A stretch of DNA of 64,000 nt from Actinopolymorpha sp. NPDC004070. Its GTDB lineage: Bacteria > Actinomycetota > Actinomycetes > Propionibacteriales > Actinopolymorphaceae. The stretch's first letter is position 1; every line of letters begins with the position of its first letter. Below the pieces are notes generated by a model. The model did not search any database and was not told the origin of the DNA. It saw nothing but the letters and a program-made list of their open reading frames with translations. Shown here piece by piece: positions 7,388 through 15,012 of this stretch. Made by a program: the position numbers and the translations under genes. The DNA is taken from positions 1 through 64,000 of the forward strand of contig NZ_JBEXMJ010000014.1 in the NCBI RefSeq assembly GCF_040610475.1, read 5' to 3'.

Positions 7388-8335
7388 TCAGGCGCCGAGC
7401 GTTCGCAGGCCGTCGCGTACGGCCTGGACGTGGCCGGCGAACCAGTCCCCGCCGGCCGTGTGCTCCCAGACCAGCGCGTACAACGACCACAGCACGCGGT
7501 AGAGCACGATCCGGCGGTCGAAGTCCGTGTCCCGGTCGGGCTGGTAGCCACGCAGGACGAGCGCCAGCGAGTCGTCGCCGGCCCGTGAGTAGCGGCCGAA
7601 CTCGTACGCCGGGTCGCCAGCCGTCGCGTCGCCCCAGTCGATGATGCCGGTCAGCCGCCCCTGCTCGGCGAACACGTGCCGCGGATGCAGGTCCGCGTGC
7701 AGGAGCACGCCACGACTCTCGTACGCCAGCAGGCCGGCGCCGGCAGCGAACGCCGCGCGCACCCGGGCGGCCAGCGGCTCGTCCATGATCCGCGCGGCCA
7801 CCAGGTCGGCAAGCCTGCCCAGCGGGTGGGCGACGACGTCGGCCCAGCTGGACTCCCGGCCCCGTACGGATCCCCAGCTCCCGTCGCTTTCGGAGCGCGT
7901 GGACGCGGTGAGCAGGCCGTAGCCGTCGACCTCGATCTCGTGCACCGCGCGCAGCCACCGCCCGGCCGACTCCAGTGCGGTGTCCGCGTCGCCGACCGGA
8001 CCGCCGGGCAGGCGGCGCATCAGCAGGTACGGCAGGGGCAGGGTGTCCCGGCCGGTGTCGACGGCCACCACCTCCGGCGCCGGCACGCCCACCGCCCGGA
8101 CGCGTTCGCAGGCCCACGCCTCCGACACGACCGCGTGGGCGTCGCCGGCCTTGAGCACGAAGTCGCCCTGCCCGGTGATCACGAGGAAGTCCTGGTTGCC
8201 GACGAACCCGGCGAGCGGCCGGACCACCTCGACGGTCGCGCCCACCTGCGTGCGTACCGCGGCGGCGACCGCCGCGTCCGGCAGGCGCTCACCCATCGCC
8301 TCGTACGCGTTCGCGTTCACGTCGGTGTCCGCCAT
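7388..8335 (-). CDS. Aminoglycoside/macrolide phosphotransferase-family kinase
   Basis: A 315-residue kinase of the APH fold. The nucleotide-binding Lys lies in DFVLKAGD (about residue 62). The Brenner-type catalytic loop is HADLHPRHV (catalytic Asp about 215) and the metal Asp lies in IIDWGD (about 233). It phosphorylates a hydroxyl of a small molecule with a nucleoside triphosphate; the substrate may be an antibiotic or a metabolite and is not predictable. The start is ATG 8335, which places GGAAGG about 10 nt upstream; the in-frame ATG 8344 would have the site against the codon. The gene is monocistronic. Confidence 0.88.
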   Translation of the reverse strand: MADTDVNANAYEAMGERLPDAAVAAAVRTQVGATVEVVRPLAGFVGNQDFLVITGQGDFVLKAGDAHAVVSEAWACERVRAVGVPAPEVVAVDTGRDTLPLPYLLMRRLPGGPVGDADTALESAGRWLRAVHEIEVDGYGLLTASTRSESDGSWGSVRGRESSWADVVAHPLGRLADLVAARIMDEPLAARVRAAFAAGAGLLAYESRGVLLHADLHPRHVFAEQGRLTGIIDWGDATAGDPAYEFGRYSRAGDDSLALVLRGYQPDRDTDFDRRIVLYRVLWSLYALVWEHTAGGDWFAGHVQAVRDGLRTLGA

Positions 8336-8573
8336 CGCACCCATCCCTTCCGCCGAAACCGCAGTGACACTACCCGACCTGCGGCCCGCGGCAAGCTCGC
8401 CCGATAGCGGTCACTCGGCGAAGATCCGTAGTCACGCCCCGGTCCGAACGCCTACAGTCACGCCGACTGTTCGCTCGGTGTTTCGCCGGTGGTCAGCTCA
8501 CTCCCAGGTGGACGCCGGATCATCGCCGTCGCGTACGTCGCACGTACGGATGCTTCAGTGGAGGGGCACGCAA

Positions 8574-10271
8574 ATGCGAATCAGACGAATCGCCGGAGCG
8601 GGTGCCGCGGTCGCGGCCGCCGCGTTCCTGGCGGCCGGCACGATGGCGCCGGCACAGGCGAACGGACCGGGTGACGGGCACCACGCTCCGGGCGCGGCAA
8701 CGGCGACACCCATCAAGCATCTGGTGGTCATCTTCGGCGAGAACGTCTCGTTCGACCACTACTTCGGCACCTATCCCAACGCCGCGAACCCCGCGGGCGA
8801 GCCGGCGTTCCACGCCGCCCCGGGAACCCCCACAGTGAACGGCCTCAGCCCGCTGCTTCTCGAGCACAACCCGAACGTCATGGACGGGCACCGGGTCAAC
8901 CCCACCCGGCTGGGCCGCGACCAGGCGCTGACCTGCGACATGGACCACAACTACAAGGACGAGCAGGTCGCGGTCGACCGCGGGCTGATGGACCAGTTCG
9001 TGCCGGCGACCAACCGGACGTGCAAGGACCCCAAGCACTACTCCTCGCCGACGCAGGTGCTCGACTACTACGACGGCAACACCGTGACGGCGTACTGGAA
9101 CTACGCGCAGCGGTTCGCCATGAACGACAACTCCTTCGACACCAACTTCGGGCCCTCCTCACCCGGCGCGATCAACCTGGTGTCCGGGCAGACGTCAGGC
9201 ATCTACTCGGTGGGCGCCGACCGCAAGAAGACCGCCACGCCGGACCCGTACGTCGTCATCGCGCCGAACGCCGAGGGCGTGGGCACGATGATCAACGACC
9301 CGGACCCGGCCTGGGACGACTGCTCCAACGCGTCCCGCAACCTCGCGGTGATGACCGGCACGAACGTCGGCGACATGCTCAACAAGAAGAACGTCACCTG
9401 GGGCTGGTTCCAGGGCGGGTTCCGGCCGCAGTCCTACACCGGCTCCTCGACGTACGACCCGGAGTTCGGCAAGACCGCCCAGTGCACCGCCAGGCACCCG
9501 GTCGGGGCCGCGCTCGGCTACACCGGCGAGGCGGGCTTCACCGGTGACTACAACCCGCACCACGAGCCCTTCCAGTACTACAAGTCCACCGCCAACCCGC
9601 ACCACCTCCCGCCGACCAGCGTGGACATGGTGGGCAAGCAGGACCAGGCCAACCACCAGTACGACATGACCGACTGGTACGACGCCCTCGGCAACGGCAA
9701 CCTGCCCGCGGTGAGCTTCCTCAAGGCGGCCAACTACCAGGACGGGCACGCGGGCTACTCCGACCCGCTGGACGAGCAGCAGTTCGTCGTCAACGTCGTG
9801 AACAAGCTGCAGAAGTCCCGCGACTGGGCCTCGACCGCGGTCGTCATCGCCTACGACGACAGCGACGGATGGTACGACCACGTCGTACCGCCGATCGTGA
9901 ACACCTCCCAGACCGACCAGGACGCGCTGAACGCACCCGGCCAGTGCGGGGCCGGCGAGCCGATGGGTGGCTACCAGGCCCGGTGTGGTTACGGTCCCAG
10001 GTTGCCGCTGCTGGTGCTCTCGCCGTACGCCAGGCGTAACTTCGTGGACGGCACCATCACCGACCAGACCTCCATCATGCGGTTCGTGGAGGACAACTGG
10101 CTGGACGGCCGGCGGCTCGGTGAGGACTCCGGCGCCGCGATCGACAAGGCGTCGTTCGACACCTTGGCGAACAGCCTGGACGCGATGTTCGACTGGCGGA
10201 ACCGCGACCTGCGGCCGCTGCTGCTCGACCCGGCGAGCGGCCAGCCGGTGAGGGGCCACCACGGCACCTGA
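8574..10271 (+). CDS. Secreted phosphoesterase (phospholipase C / acid phosphatase family)
   Basis: A 565-residue exported enzyme of the alkaline-phosphatase-like phosphoesterase family that includes bacterial phospholipase C and AcpA. A signal peptide is clear (MRIRRIAGAG..., cleavage near APAQA-NG, about 29). Family motifs are ENVSFDHYFGTYP (56-68), the YDDSDGWYDHV metal region and GPRLPLLVLSPYARRNFV near the C-terminus. GGAGGGG lies 7 nt before the ATG. The same frame is open for 594 bp upstream, but that stretch is antisense to the kinase gene and lacks these features. It hydrolyses phosphate monoesters or diesters outside the cell. A strong hairpin follows. Confidence 0.92.
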   Translation: MRIRRIAGAGAAVAAAAFLAAGTMAPAQANGPGDGHHAPGAATATPIKHLVVIFGENVSFDHYFGTYPNAANPAGEPAFHAAPGTPTVNGLSPLLLEHNPNVMDGHRVNPTRLGRDQALTCDMDHNYKDEQVAVDRGLMDQFVPATNRTCKDPKHYSSPTQVLDYYDGNTVTAYWNYAQRFAMNDNSFDTNFGPSSPGAINLVSGQTSGIYSVGADRKKTATPDPYVVIAPNAEGVGTMINDPDPAWDDCSNASRNLAVMTGTNVGDMLNKKNVTWGWFQGGFRPQSYTGSSTYDPEFGKTAQCTARHPVGAALGYTGEAGFTGDYNPHHEPFQYYKSTANPHHLPPTSVDMVGKQDQANHQYDMTDWYDALGNGNLPAVSFLKAANYQDGHAGYSDPLDEQQFVVNVVNKLQKSRDWASTAVVIAYDDSDGWYDHVVPPIVNTSQTDQDALNAPGQCGAGEPMGGYQARCGYGPRLPLLVLSPYARRNFVDGTITDQTSIMRFVEDNWLDGRRLGEDSGAAIDKASFDTLANSLDAMFDWRNRDLRPLLLDPASGQPVRGHHGT

Positions 10272-10297
10272 CCCAGGCCGCGAGAAAGTCGAACCAC

Positions 10298-10340
10298 ACA
10301 AGGGGGTTCCGGTGCGGACGCGCCGGAACCCCCTTGTTTC
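10298..10340. terminator. Strong bidirectional terminator
   Basis: A perfect 15-bp stem (ACAAGGGGGTTCCGG at 10298-10312, its complement at 10323-10337) with a 10-nt loop is followed by TTTCGTG. It sits 26 bp after the phosphoesterase stop and just before the stop of the convergent VanZ-like gene at 10351, so it serves both. Confidence 0.9.
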
Positions 10341-10350
10341 GTGCGGGCTC

Positions 10351-11058
10351 TCAGTCGGCCGAGGCCGGTGCGGCACGCCACCAGCGGCGCGACGCCAACC
10401 CCGCCAGCACGGCTCCGGCCGCGTTGACCAGGACGTCGTCCACCGACGACACCCGGTCCAGCCAGAAGACGTACTGCGCGATCTCGACCAGGGCCGAGCA
10501 GGCCGCCCCGAGCACCAGGATCCGCGGTACGGACGCCAGCACCGCGAACCGCATCGGGGCGAAGAACCCCAGCGCGGCGAAGAGCACCAGGTTGCCGCCG
10601 ACCCCGAGCGGCCCCATCGTGGCCAGGTCCCGCAGCGGGACCACACTCAGCCGGCCGGGGACGACGCCGGCCCCGGGCCCGGGCATCAGGGCCAGCCACA
10701 CCATCGGCACCGTGCCGTAGACCATGCCCACCTCGGCCAGCGACGTCCGCCACGCCGACGCGACCCCGGTGGCCCGCCGGCGCACGGCCAGCGCGCACAC
10801 CACCAGCGCGGGCAGCGGCAGCGCGACCAGCATCATCAGCAGGACGCCGTTCTCGGTGTCCAGGCAGCCGTGCCACCGCCCGGCCGCGCACGCCGGAGCG
10901 GCCATCAGCAGTGGCCGCCGCACGGCGAACAGCACGACGGCCAGGCCGAGGACCGCCAGGCCGGCGAGCACGGTGCGGCGCATCCGCCGGGACCGTGCGG
11001 CCCGGGCTGACCGGGCGGGGGGCGCCGGCGCGGCCGGCGGGGCTGGGCTGTGGCTCAC
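10351..11058 (-). CDS. VanZ-like membrane protein
   Basis: A 235-residue membrane protein with five hydrophobic helices. The conserved VanZ features are the loop GNLVLFAALGFFAPMRF and the closing helix SALVEIAQYVFWLDRVSSVDDVLVNAAGAVLAG. VanZ-type proteins have been linked to teicoplanin tolerance, but most family members have no known role, and no van-type genes lie nearby. The start is uncertain: GTG 11058 has GGGAG almost touching it, and ATG 10983 would remove a basic, Pro/Ala-rich leader. Confidence 0.85.
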   Translation of the reverse strand: MSHSPAPPAAPAPPARSARAARSRRMRRTVLAGLAVLGLAVVLFAVRRPLLMAAPACAAGRWHGCLDTENGVLLMMLVALPLPALVVCALAVRRRATGVASAWRTSLAEVGMVYGTVPMVWLALMPGPGAGVVPGRLSVVPLRDLATMGPLGVGGNLVLFAALGFFAPMRFAVLASVPRILVLGAACSALVEIAQYVFWLDRVSSVDDVLVNAAGAVLAGLASRRWWRAAPASAD

Positions 11059-11136
11059 GCTCCCATTGGACGCCGGGAGGCGTCACCGCGGTGTATGCGT
11101 TTTTCGATACGCCCGCGATACACCGGTCTCCGAACG

Positions 11137-12339
11137 TCAGCCCCGGCGGTCGGGCACAAGTGTCACCTCGACGAACCGCGGCCGGTAGATGGTCACGTCG
11201 TCGTACAGGTCGGCGTTCGGGTCCAGACTGTTGACGTTGTACGTCACCAGCAGGCGGTCACCTCGGCGCAGGTCCGGGTGCTCGTGCGCGTTGTAGGTGA
11301 AGATGTCCGGATCCGCGTACGAACCGGAAGCGCCCGTCTCCGGCGTCGTGTAGAGCGTCGCGGCCTCGGTGAACGGCCCCGTCGGGGAGCAGCCCACGTA
11401 GGCGAGGATGCGTGAGCTGAACAGCTCCCGGGTGTCCTGGGTGACCAGCAGGTAGCCGTCGCGCCAGCGGGAGACGCTGTACTCGTTGGCGACTCCGGAC
11501 ATCAGCCGGGCCGAGTCGGTCTCGGTGGGCGACCAGGAACTTCCGGTCCAGTACTCCCAGCCCCCGGTCGCGAGGTCGGTACCGGGCACCCGCGCGAGGT
11601 GCATGTACTTCGTCAGGCCGAGGTCCGCCACGCCGTACACGTAAGTGAATCCGTCCGACCGCAGCAGCCAGGACGCCCACTGCACACCGGCCGCCGACGG
11701 CAGCGGAACGACCTCGCGCAGCCGCAACGTGTCCGGGTGGAACCGGCCCAGCTTGTTCTCCCGCCAGGCGAAGTCCAGCGGCCCGGAGCCGGTGCGGGCG
11801 AACTCGAGGAACATCACGTCCAGGGACGCGGGCGTCGCCTGACCCGCGCCCAGCCAGTTCCAGGTGCCCGGCTCGTCCGGCGGAACCAGTGAGTCGGGTT
11901 CCTGCGGGTTTCCGCCCGCGACCGTGCGCAGGTACCCGCCACGCTCGACCACGAACGAGTTGTTGAGGAACGGAACGGTCGTGGGCCGGCTGAGGTCGGA
12001 GTTCACCGGACCCCAGAACGTGTCGGAGAACAACCACACGGTGCGGTTGCCGGTCAGCCGCACCGAGTAGGTGCTGTCGCCGCCGGTCCACCCGACGCCG
12101 CTGTTGCCGTACGCCGCGAACCGCTCGGTGCGGGCGCTGTCGACCCGGGCGTGCGCGGTCCAGTGCCGGCCGGTCAGCGAGCAGGTCGCTCTCCCGGACA
12201 CCGGGCCCGGGTCGGCGGCCGCGGCGGGTGGGCCGGCACCGAGCAGCGTGCCCGCGCCGACCAGCAGGCCGAGTCCGCTCGCCACCAAAGCCGCGCGGGT
12301 GGAACGGCCGGCGGATGGTGTCGTCGCGGCGTCCGTCAT
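11137..12339 (-). CDS. Secreted DUF4185/DUF5005-like protein
   Basis: A 400-residue exported protein. The N-terminus is a signal peptide with a long n-region (cleavage near PPAAAA-DP, about 42). The body contains sugar-enzyme-like propeller signatures such as GVGWTGGDSTYSVRL, TVWLFSDTFWGPV and VANEYSVSRW, which resemble DUF4185/DUF5005 proteins related in fold to five-bladed glycosidases. This is recognition by pattern, not alignment. GGGAG lies 6 nt before the ATG. It may act on extracellular polysaccharide, but a catalytic role is inferred only. Confidence 0.7.
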   Translation of the reverse strand: MTDAATTPSAGRSTRAALVASGLGLLVGAGTLLGAGPPAAAADPGPVSGRATCSLTGRHWTAHARVDSARTERFAAYGNSGVGWTGGDSTYSVRLTGNRTVWLFSDTFWGPVNSDLSRPTTVPFLNNSFVVERGGYLRTVAGGNPQEPDSLVPPDEPGTWNWLGAGQATPASLDVMFLEFARTGSGPLDFAWRENKLGRFHPDTLRLREVVPLPSAAGVQWASWLLRSDGFTYVYGVADLGLTKYMHLARVPGTDLATGGWEYWTGSSWSPTETDSARLMSGVANEYSVSRWRDGYLLVTQDTRELFSSRILAYVGCSPTGPFTEAATLYTTPETGASGSYADPDIFTYNAHEHPDLRRGDRLLVTYNVNSLDPNADLYDDVTIYRPRFVEVTLVPDRRG

Positions 12340-12485
12340 GTCGGCTCCCGGGGCTCGCGCGTCGATCGGTGGACGCCTTCACCTCAGCGCCCCGACGGGC
12401 GCTGGTCAACGGAAGCGGGCCGATGTCGGGCGCTTTCGGCCACGGGCCGGCGCGACCGGACCGGTCAGAGCCGGTCAGTTGCCGG

Positions 12486-13208
12486 TCAGCGCCGAGCGGG
12501 ATCGGGTGGCTCGGGGGTGTAGCCGTCGGTGTAGCCGTCCAGTTCGTCGCGTCCGGACCCGTCGTGCCACGACACGTCGGCGGACCAGCCCGGTCGCTGT
12601 GCCTCCGACAGGTCGGGCACCTGACCGAGTCGGTCGACCTGTTCGCTCAGCGCCTCCAGCACCGAGCGGAACTGCACCTGCGCGACCCGGGCGAACGTAC
12701 GGACGTACTCGAGGTCGGGCACCGGGGTGTCGTACCCACCCCCGCCGTGGCCCGCTCGGCGCTCCGCCGCCCCGCCGGGCGAACGGGTACCGGCCTCGCG
12801 CGCGGCCGACTGCGCCGCCTCGTTCGCCCGCTGAATGATCTCCCGCTCCTGCGCCCGCGCCGCGGCCATCAGGTCACGGGCGTGCTGCACCGCCTCCTCG
12901 ACCAGCCGGTCGGCGACCTGCTGGGCCTGGCTGAACAACGCCACCGCGCGCTCGTTGATCTCGGGCGGGTTCTCCTCGCGCTGTACGAGTTCGGTGCGCC
13001 ACCGGTCCACGTCGGCCCGCAGCTGCTCGTTCTCGGCGCGCAGGTCGGCGCACTCGGCCTCGGCGGCTTCCACCTGGCTCGCGACCTGGCCCAGGAAGCC
13101 ACGGACCTCGACCTCGTCGAAACCGCGCCTGCGCTGGGAGAACGTGGCGGACCGGATCACCTGCGGCGACCGCCTGGGCGCACGCGGCCCACGGGGGAAG
13201 TCACTCAC
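12486..13208 (-). CDS. DivIVA-domain coiled-coil protein
   Basis: A 240-residue cytoplasmic protein. The N-terminal 25-45 stretch (TFSQRRRGFDEVEVRGFLGQV) is the lipid-binding DivIVA motif, followed by long coiled coils (about 46-75 and 85-140) and a Gly-rich, acidic tail. DivIVA-type proteins mark curved membrane, cell poles or septa. The GTG start overlaps the stop of the globin-reductase by 8 bp with AAGGTG 7 nt upstream, so it is translated as part of the globin operon. It is shorter and more divergent than the essential polar-growth DivIVA (Wag31). Confidence 0.85.
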   Translation of the reverse strand: MSDFPRGPRAPRRSPQVIRSATFSQRRRGFDEVEVRGFLGQVASQVEAAEAECADLRAENEQLRADVDRWRTELVQREENPPEINERAVALFSQAQQVADRLVEEAVQHARDLMAAARAQEREIIQRANEAAQSAAREAGTRSPGGAAERRAGHGGGGYDTPVPDLEYVRTFARVAQVQFRSVLEALSEQVDRLGQVPDLSEAQRPGWSADVSWHDGSGRDELDGYTDGYTPEPPDPARR

Positions 13209-14376
13209 TGCCCATCACCTTGCCTGTGGCTTCCTGCTGTGACTGGTTGACGTCCCCCGCCGCTCCGAAGGACTCGAAACGGATGTGCTCGCGTGAGATC
13301 CCTGCTTCGACCAGCTTGGCGACGGTGTGCTCGACCATCGCCGGCGAACCACACACCAGCGCCGTCCGGCCCCGCCAGTTTCCCCCACGTGCCGCCACGG
13401 TGCCGACCGGTCCCCGCGGGCCAGGATAGGACGCGTCGTCGGAGACGGCCTCGGTGTAGTCGAACCACGGCCGGTGCGCCAGCTGGGACAGGAGCTCGCG
13501 CTCGTAGAGACTCCACGGCAGGCGTACGCCGTGGAAGAGGTGCGTCCGGGGCGCCTCACCGGTGACCTGCCACCGCCGATCGAGTTGCTCGAGGACCGCA
13601 CGCAGCGGTGCGAGTCCGGTCCCGCCCGCCACCATCAGCAGGTCGCCGGCGAAGTCGTCGGGCAGCGTGAGCGCGGTGCCGATCGGCGCACCGAGCCGCA
13701 CCGTGTCGCCGACCCTGGTGGACCGGACGATGGACGTGCTGACCTGGCCGCCGTCGACGAGCTGGACGTGAAGCTCGATCGAGCCGTCCCGGCGCGGGGC
13801 ATTGGCCGGGCTGAAGTAACGCCACTGCCGTGGCCGCTGCGGGACCTCCATGGCGAACGACTGACCCGCGCGGTAGTCGTAGCGCTCGTGTGGCTCCAGC
13901 CGCAGCACCGAGACGTCCAGCGTGCGGCGTTCGATCGCGGTCACCTCGGCCGACCACCAGGCGGGGGTGGTGTCGGCGGCCTCCTCCGCGGCCTGCACCA
14001 TCGTCTGCGCGATCAGGCCGTACGCCGCGGACCAGTCGGCGGCGAGCTCCGGCGTCCAGGCCGGGCCGAGGAAGTGTTTCAGCGTGGCCAGCAACGACGC
14101 GCCGACCGCGCCGTAGTGCTCGGCGACGACGGAGAACCTGCGGTGTTCGCGGCCGAGCTGGGCGATGAACGGCGCGACCTCGCCCAGCTGGTCCACCTGG
14201 CTGACGATACGGCCGAGGGCACCCACCAGCTTGTCCCGCTGCGCGGACATCGAGATGGGAAACAGCTCCCGCAGCTCCGGATGGGACAGGAACAGGTGGG
14301 AGTAGAAGTACAGCGGGACGTCGTCGCCGGACTTCGCGACGATCTGCCAGCTGCTCTGGAGTGCGGCGGTGTCCAT
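13201..14376 (-). CDS. Flavohaemoglobin-like globin-reductase
   Basis: A 391-residue fusion of a globin domain (about 1-135) and a ferredoxin-reductase-type module. In the globin, H78 in LGREHRRFSVVAEHYG matches the proximal haem His of Hmp. The reductase shows the flavin motif RYFS (185-188), the NAD(P)H motif GGTGLAPLRA (250-259) and a C-terminal FESFGA. The expected reaction is NO dioxygenation to nitrate with NAD(P)H and O2. It lies 6 bp after the truncated haemoglobin gene and overlaps the DivIVA gene, so all three form one operon. The Shine-Dalgarno site is weak; coupling to the gene upstream is likely. Confidence 0.93.
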   Translation of the reverse strand: MDTAALQSSWQIVAKSGDDVPLYFYSHLFLSHPELRELFPISMSAQRDKLVGALGRIVSQVDQLGEVAPFIAQLGREHRRFSVVAEHYGAVGASLLATLKHFLGPAWTPELAADWSAAYGLIAQTMVQAAEEAADTTPAWWSAEVTAIERRTLDVSVLRLEPHERYDYRAGQSFAMEVPQRPRQWRYFSPANAPRRDGSIELHVQLVDGGQVSTSIVRSTRVGDTVRLGAPIGTALTLPDDFAGDLLMVAGGTGLAPLRAVLEQLDRRWQVTGEAPRTHLFHGVRLPWSLYERELLSQLAHRPWFDYTEAVSDDASYPGPRGPVGTVAARGGNWRGRTALVCGSPAMVEHTVAKLVEAGISREHIRFESFGAAGDVNQSQQEATGKVMGSE

Positions 14377-14382
14377 GTCCGG

Positions 14383-14772
14383 TCAGCCCACGGGCTGGGT
14401 GACGATGTCCTTCTCGGTGGCACCGAGCGCCGCACCGACCCGGGCGATCACCTCAGGGGGAACGCCGGCCTCGGTCAGCGCCGTGACCAGGTGAGCCACG
14501 ACGGCACCGAAGTGCTCTGCGGTGATCTGCAGGTGCTCGTGCGCGACGCGCAGCTCCCGGCCGGTGAACTCCGCCGGACCGCCGAGCACCTGGGAGATGA
14601 GCAGCGCCTGGTGCCGCTTGAGGCCGGACATGTCGACACCGACGAAGAACGGCGCGAGGTCGGCGTCGGTGAGAACCAGCTCGTAGAAGCGGTCGACCAC
14701 GCGGCTCACCGCGGGCCCGCCACCGATCCGGTCGTAGTCGCTCTCGATCCCCGTGCCGTTGTGGTCGGCCAT
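14383..14772 (-). CDS. glbN: Group I truncated haemoglobin
   Basis: A 129-residue 2-over-2 globin. It aligns by eye along its length with M. tuberculosis HbN: YDRIGGGPAVSRVVDRFYELVL matches the A/B helices with Tyr at B10 (Y30), and H78 in RVAHEHLQIT matches the proximal F8 His. The C-terminal TAAGVP-like segment is present as TEAGVPPEVI. HbN oxidises NO with bound O2. It is the first gene of an operon with a flavohaemoglobin-like protein, which could act as its reductase or as a second NO scavenger. It is divergent from the NB-ARC/LuxR regulator. Confidence 0.93.
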   Translation of the reverse strand: MADHNGTGIESDYDRIGGGPAVSRVVDRFYELVLTDADLAPFFVGVDMSGLKRHQALLISQVLGGPAEFTGRELRVAHEHLQITAEHFGAVVAHLVTALTEAGVPPEVIARVGAALGATEKDIVTQPVG

Positions 14773-14776
14773 CCGA

Positions 14777-14932
14777 TTTGCCTCATTTCGTCCCGAACGG
14801 CAAAGATCAAGGGCATTGGTACCAGCGTGGCACCTTTGGGCGCAAGCGCAGGTTGGCAGTCGGACACCGCCGGTCTCCGCGCATCGTGGTGAAACCGCCG
14901 ATCACAGGGCACTTCCGGCCTTGTGCACAAGG
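14777..14932. promoter_or_regulatory. Divergent regulatory region with two inverted repeats
   Basis: The region between the globin operon and the large LuxR gene carries a perfect 14-bp palindrome, CCTTGTGCACAAGG (14919-14932), and a looser inverted repeat, TTTGCC...GGCAAA (14777-14782 and 14799-14804), close to the globin start. Either could be an operator. No NsrR- or FNR-type site was recognised. The palindrome overlaps the most upstream possible LuxR start (GTG 14923), which argues for a later start. Confidence 0.45.
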
Positions 14933-15012
14933 AGATTCGGCACCGTCTGACGTGGCGGCATACCATGCGGTTGTCGGGCGGCAACCGTTCGTGGCCGTCC
15001 GCACCTCGCCAC

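Noticed and set aside
5826..8117. A 763-codon minus-strand frame
   Set aside because: Its sequence is low-complexity Arg/Gly/Val and spans the antisense of the TPR gene, the intergenic palindrome and a wrong frame of the kinase gene.
7980..8573. A 198-residue upstream extension of the secreted phosphoesterase
   Set aside because: The extension is antisense to the kinase gene. The signal peptide and a strong Shine-Dalgarno site put the start at 8574.
10351..11058. Glycopeptide resistance cluster around the VanZ-like gene
   Set aside because: No vanH, vanA or vanX homologue lies nearby, and VanZ-like proteins are widespread without a resistance role.
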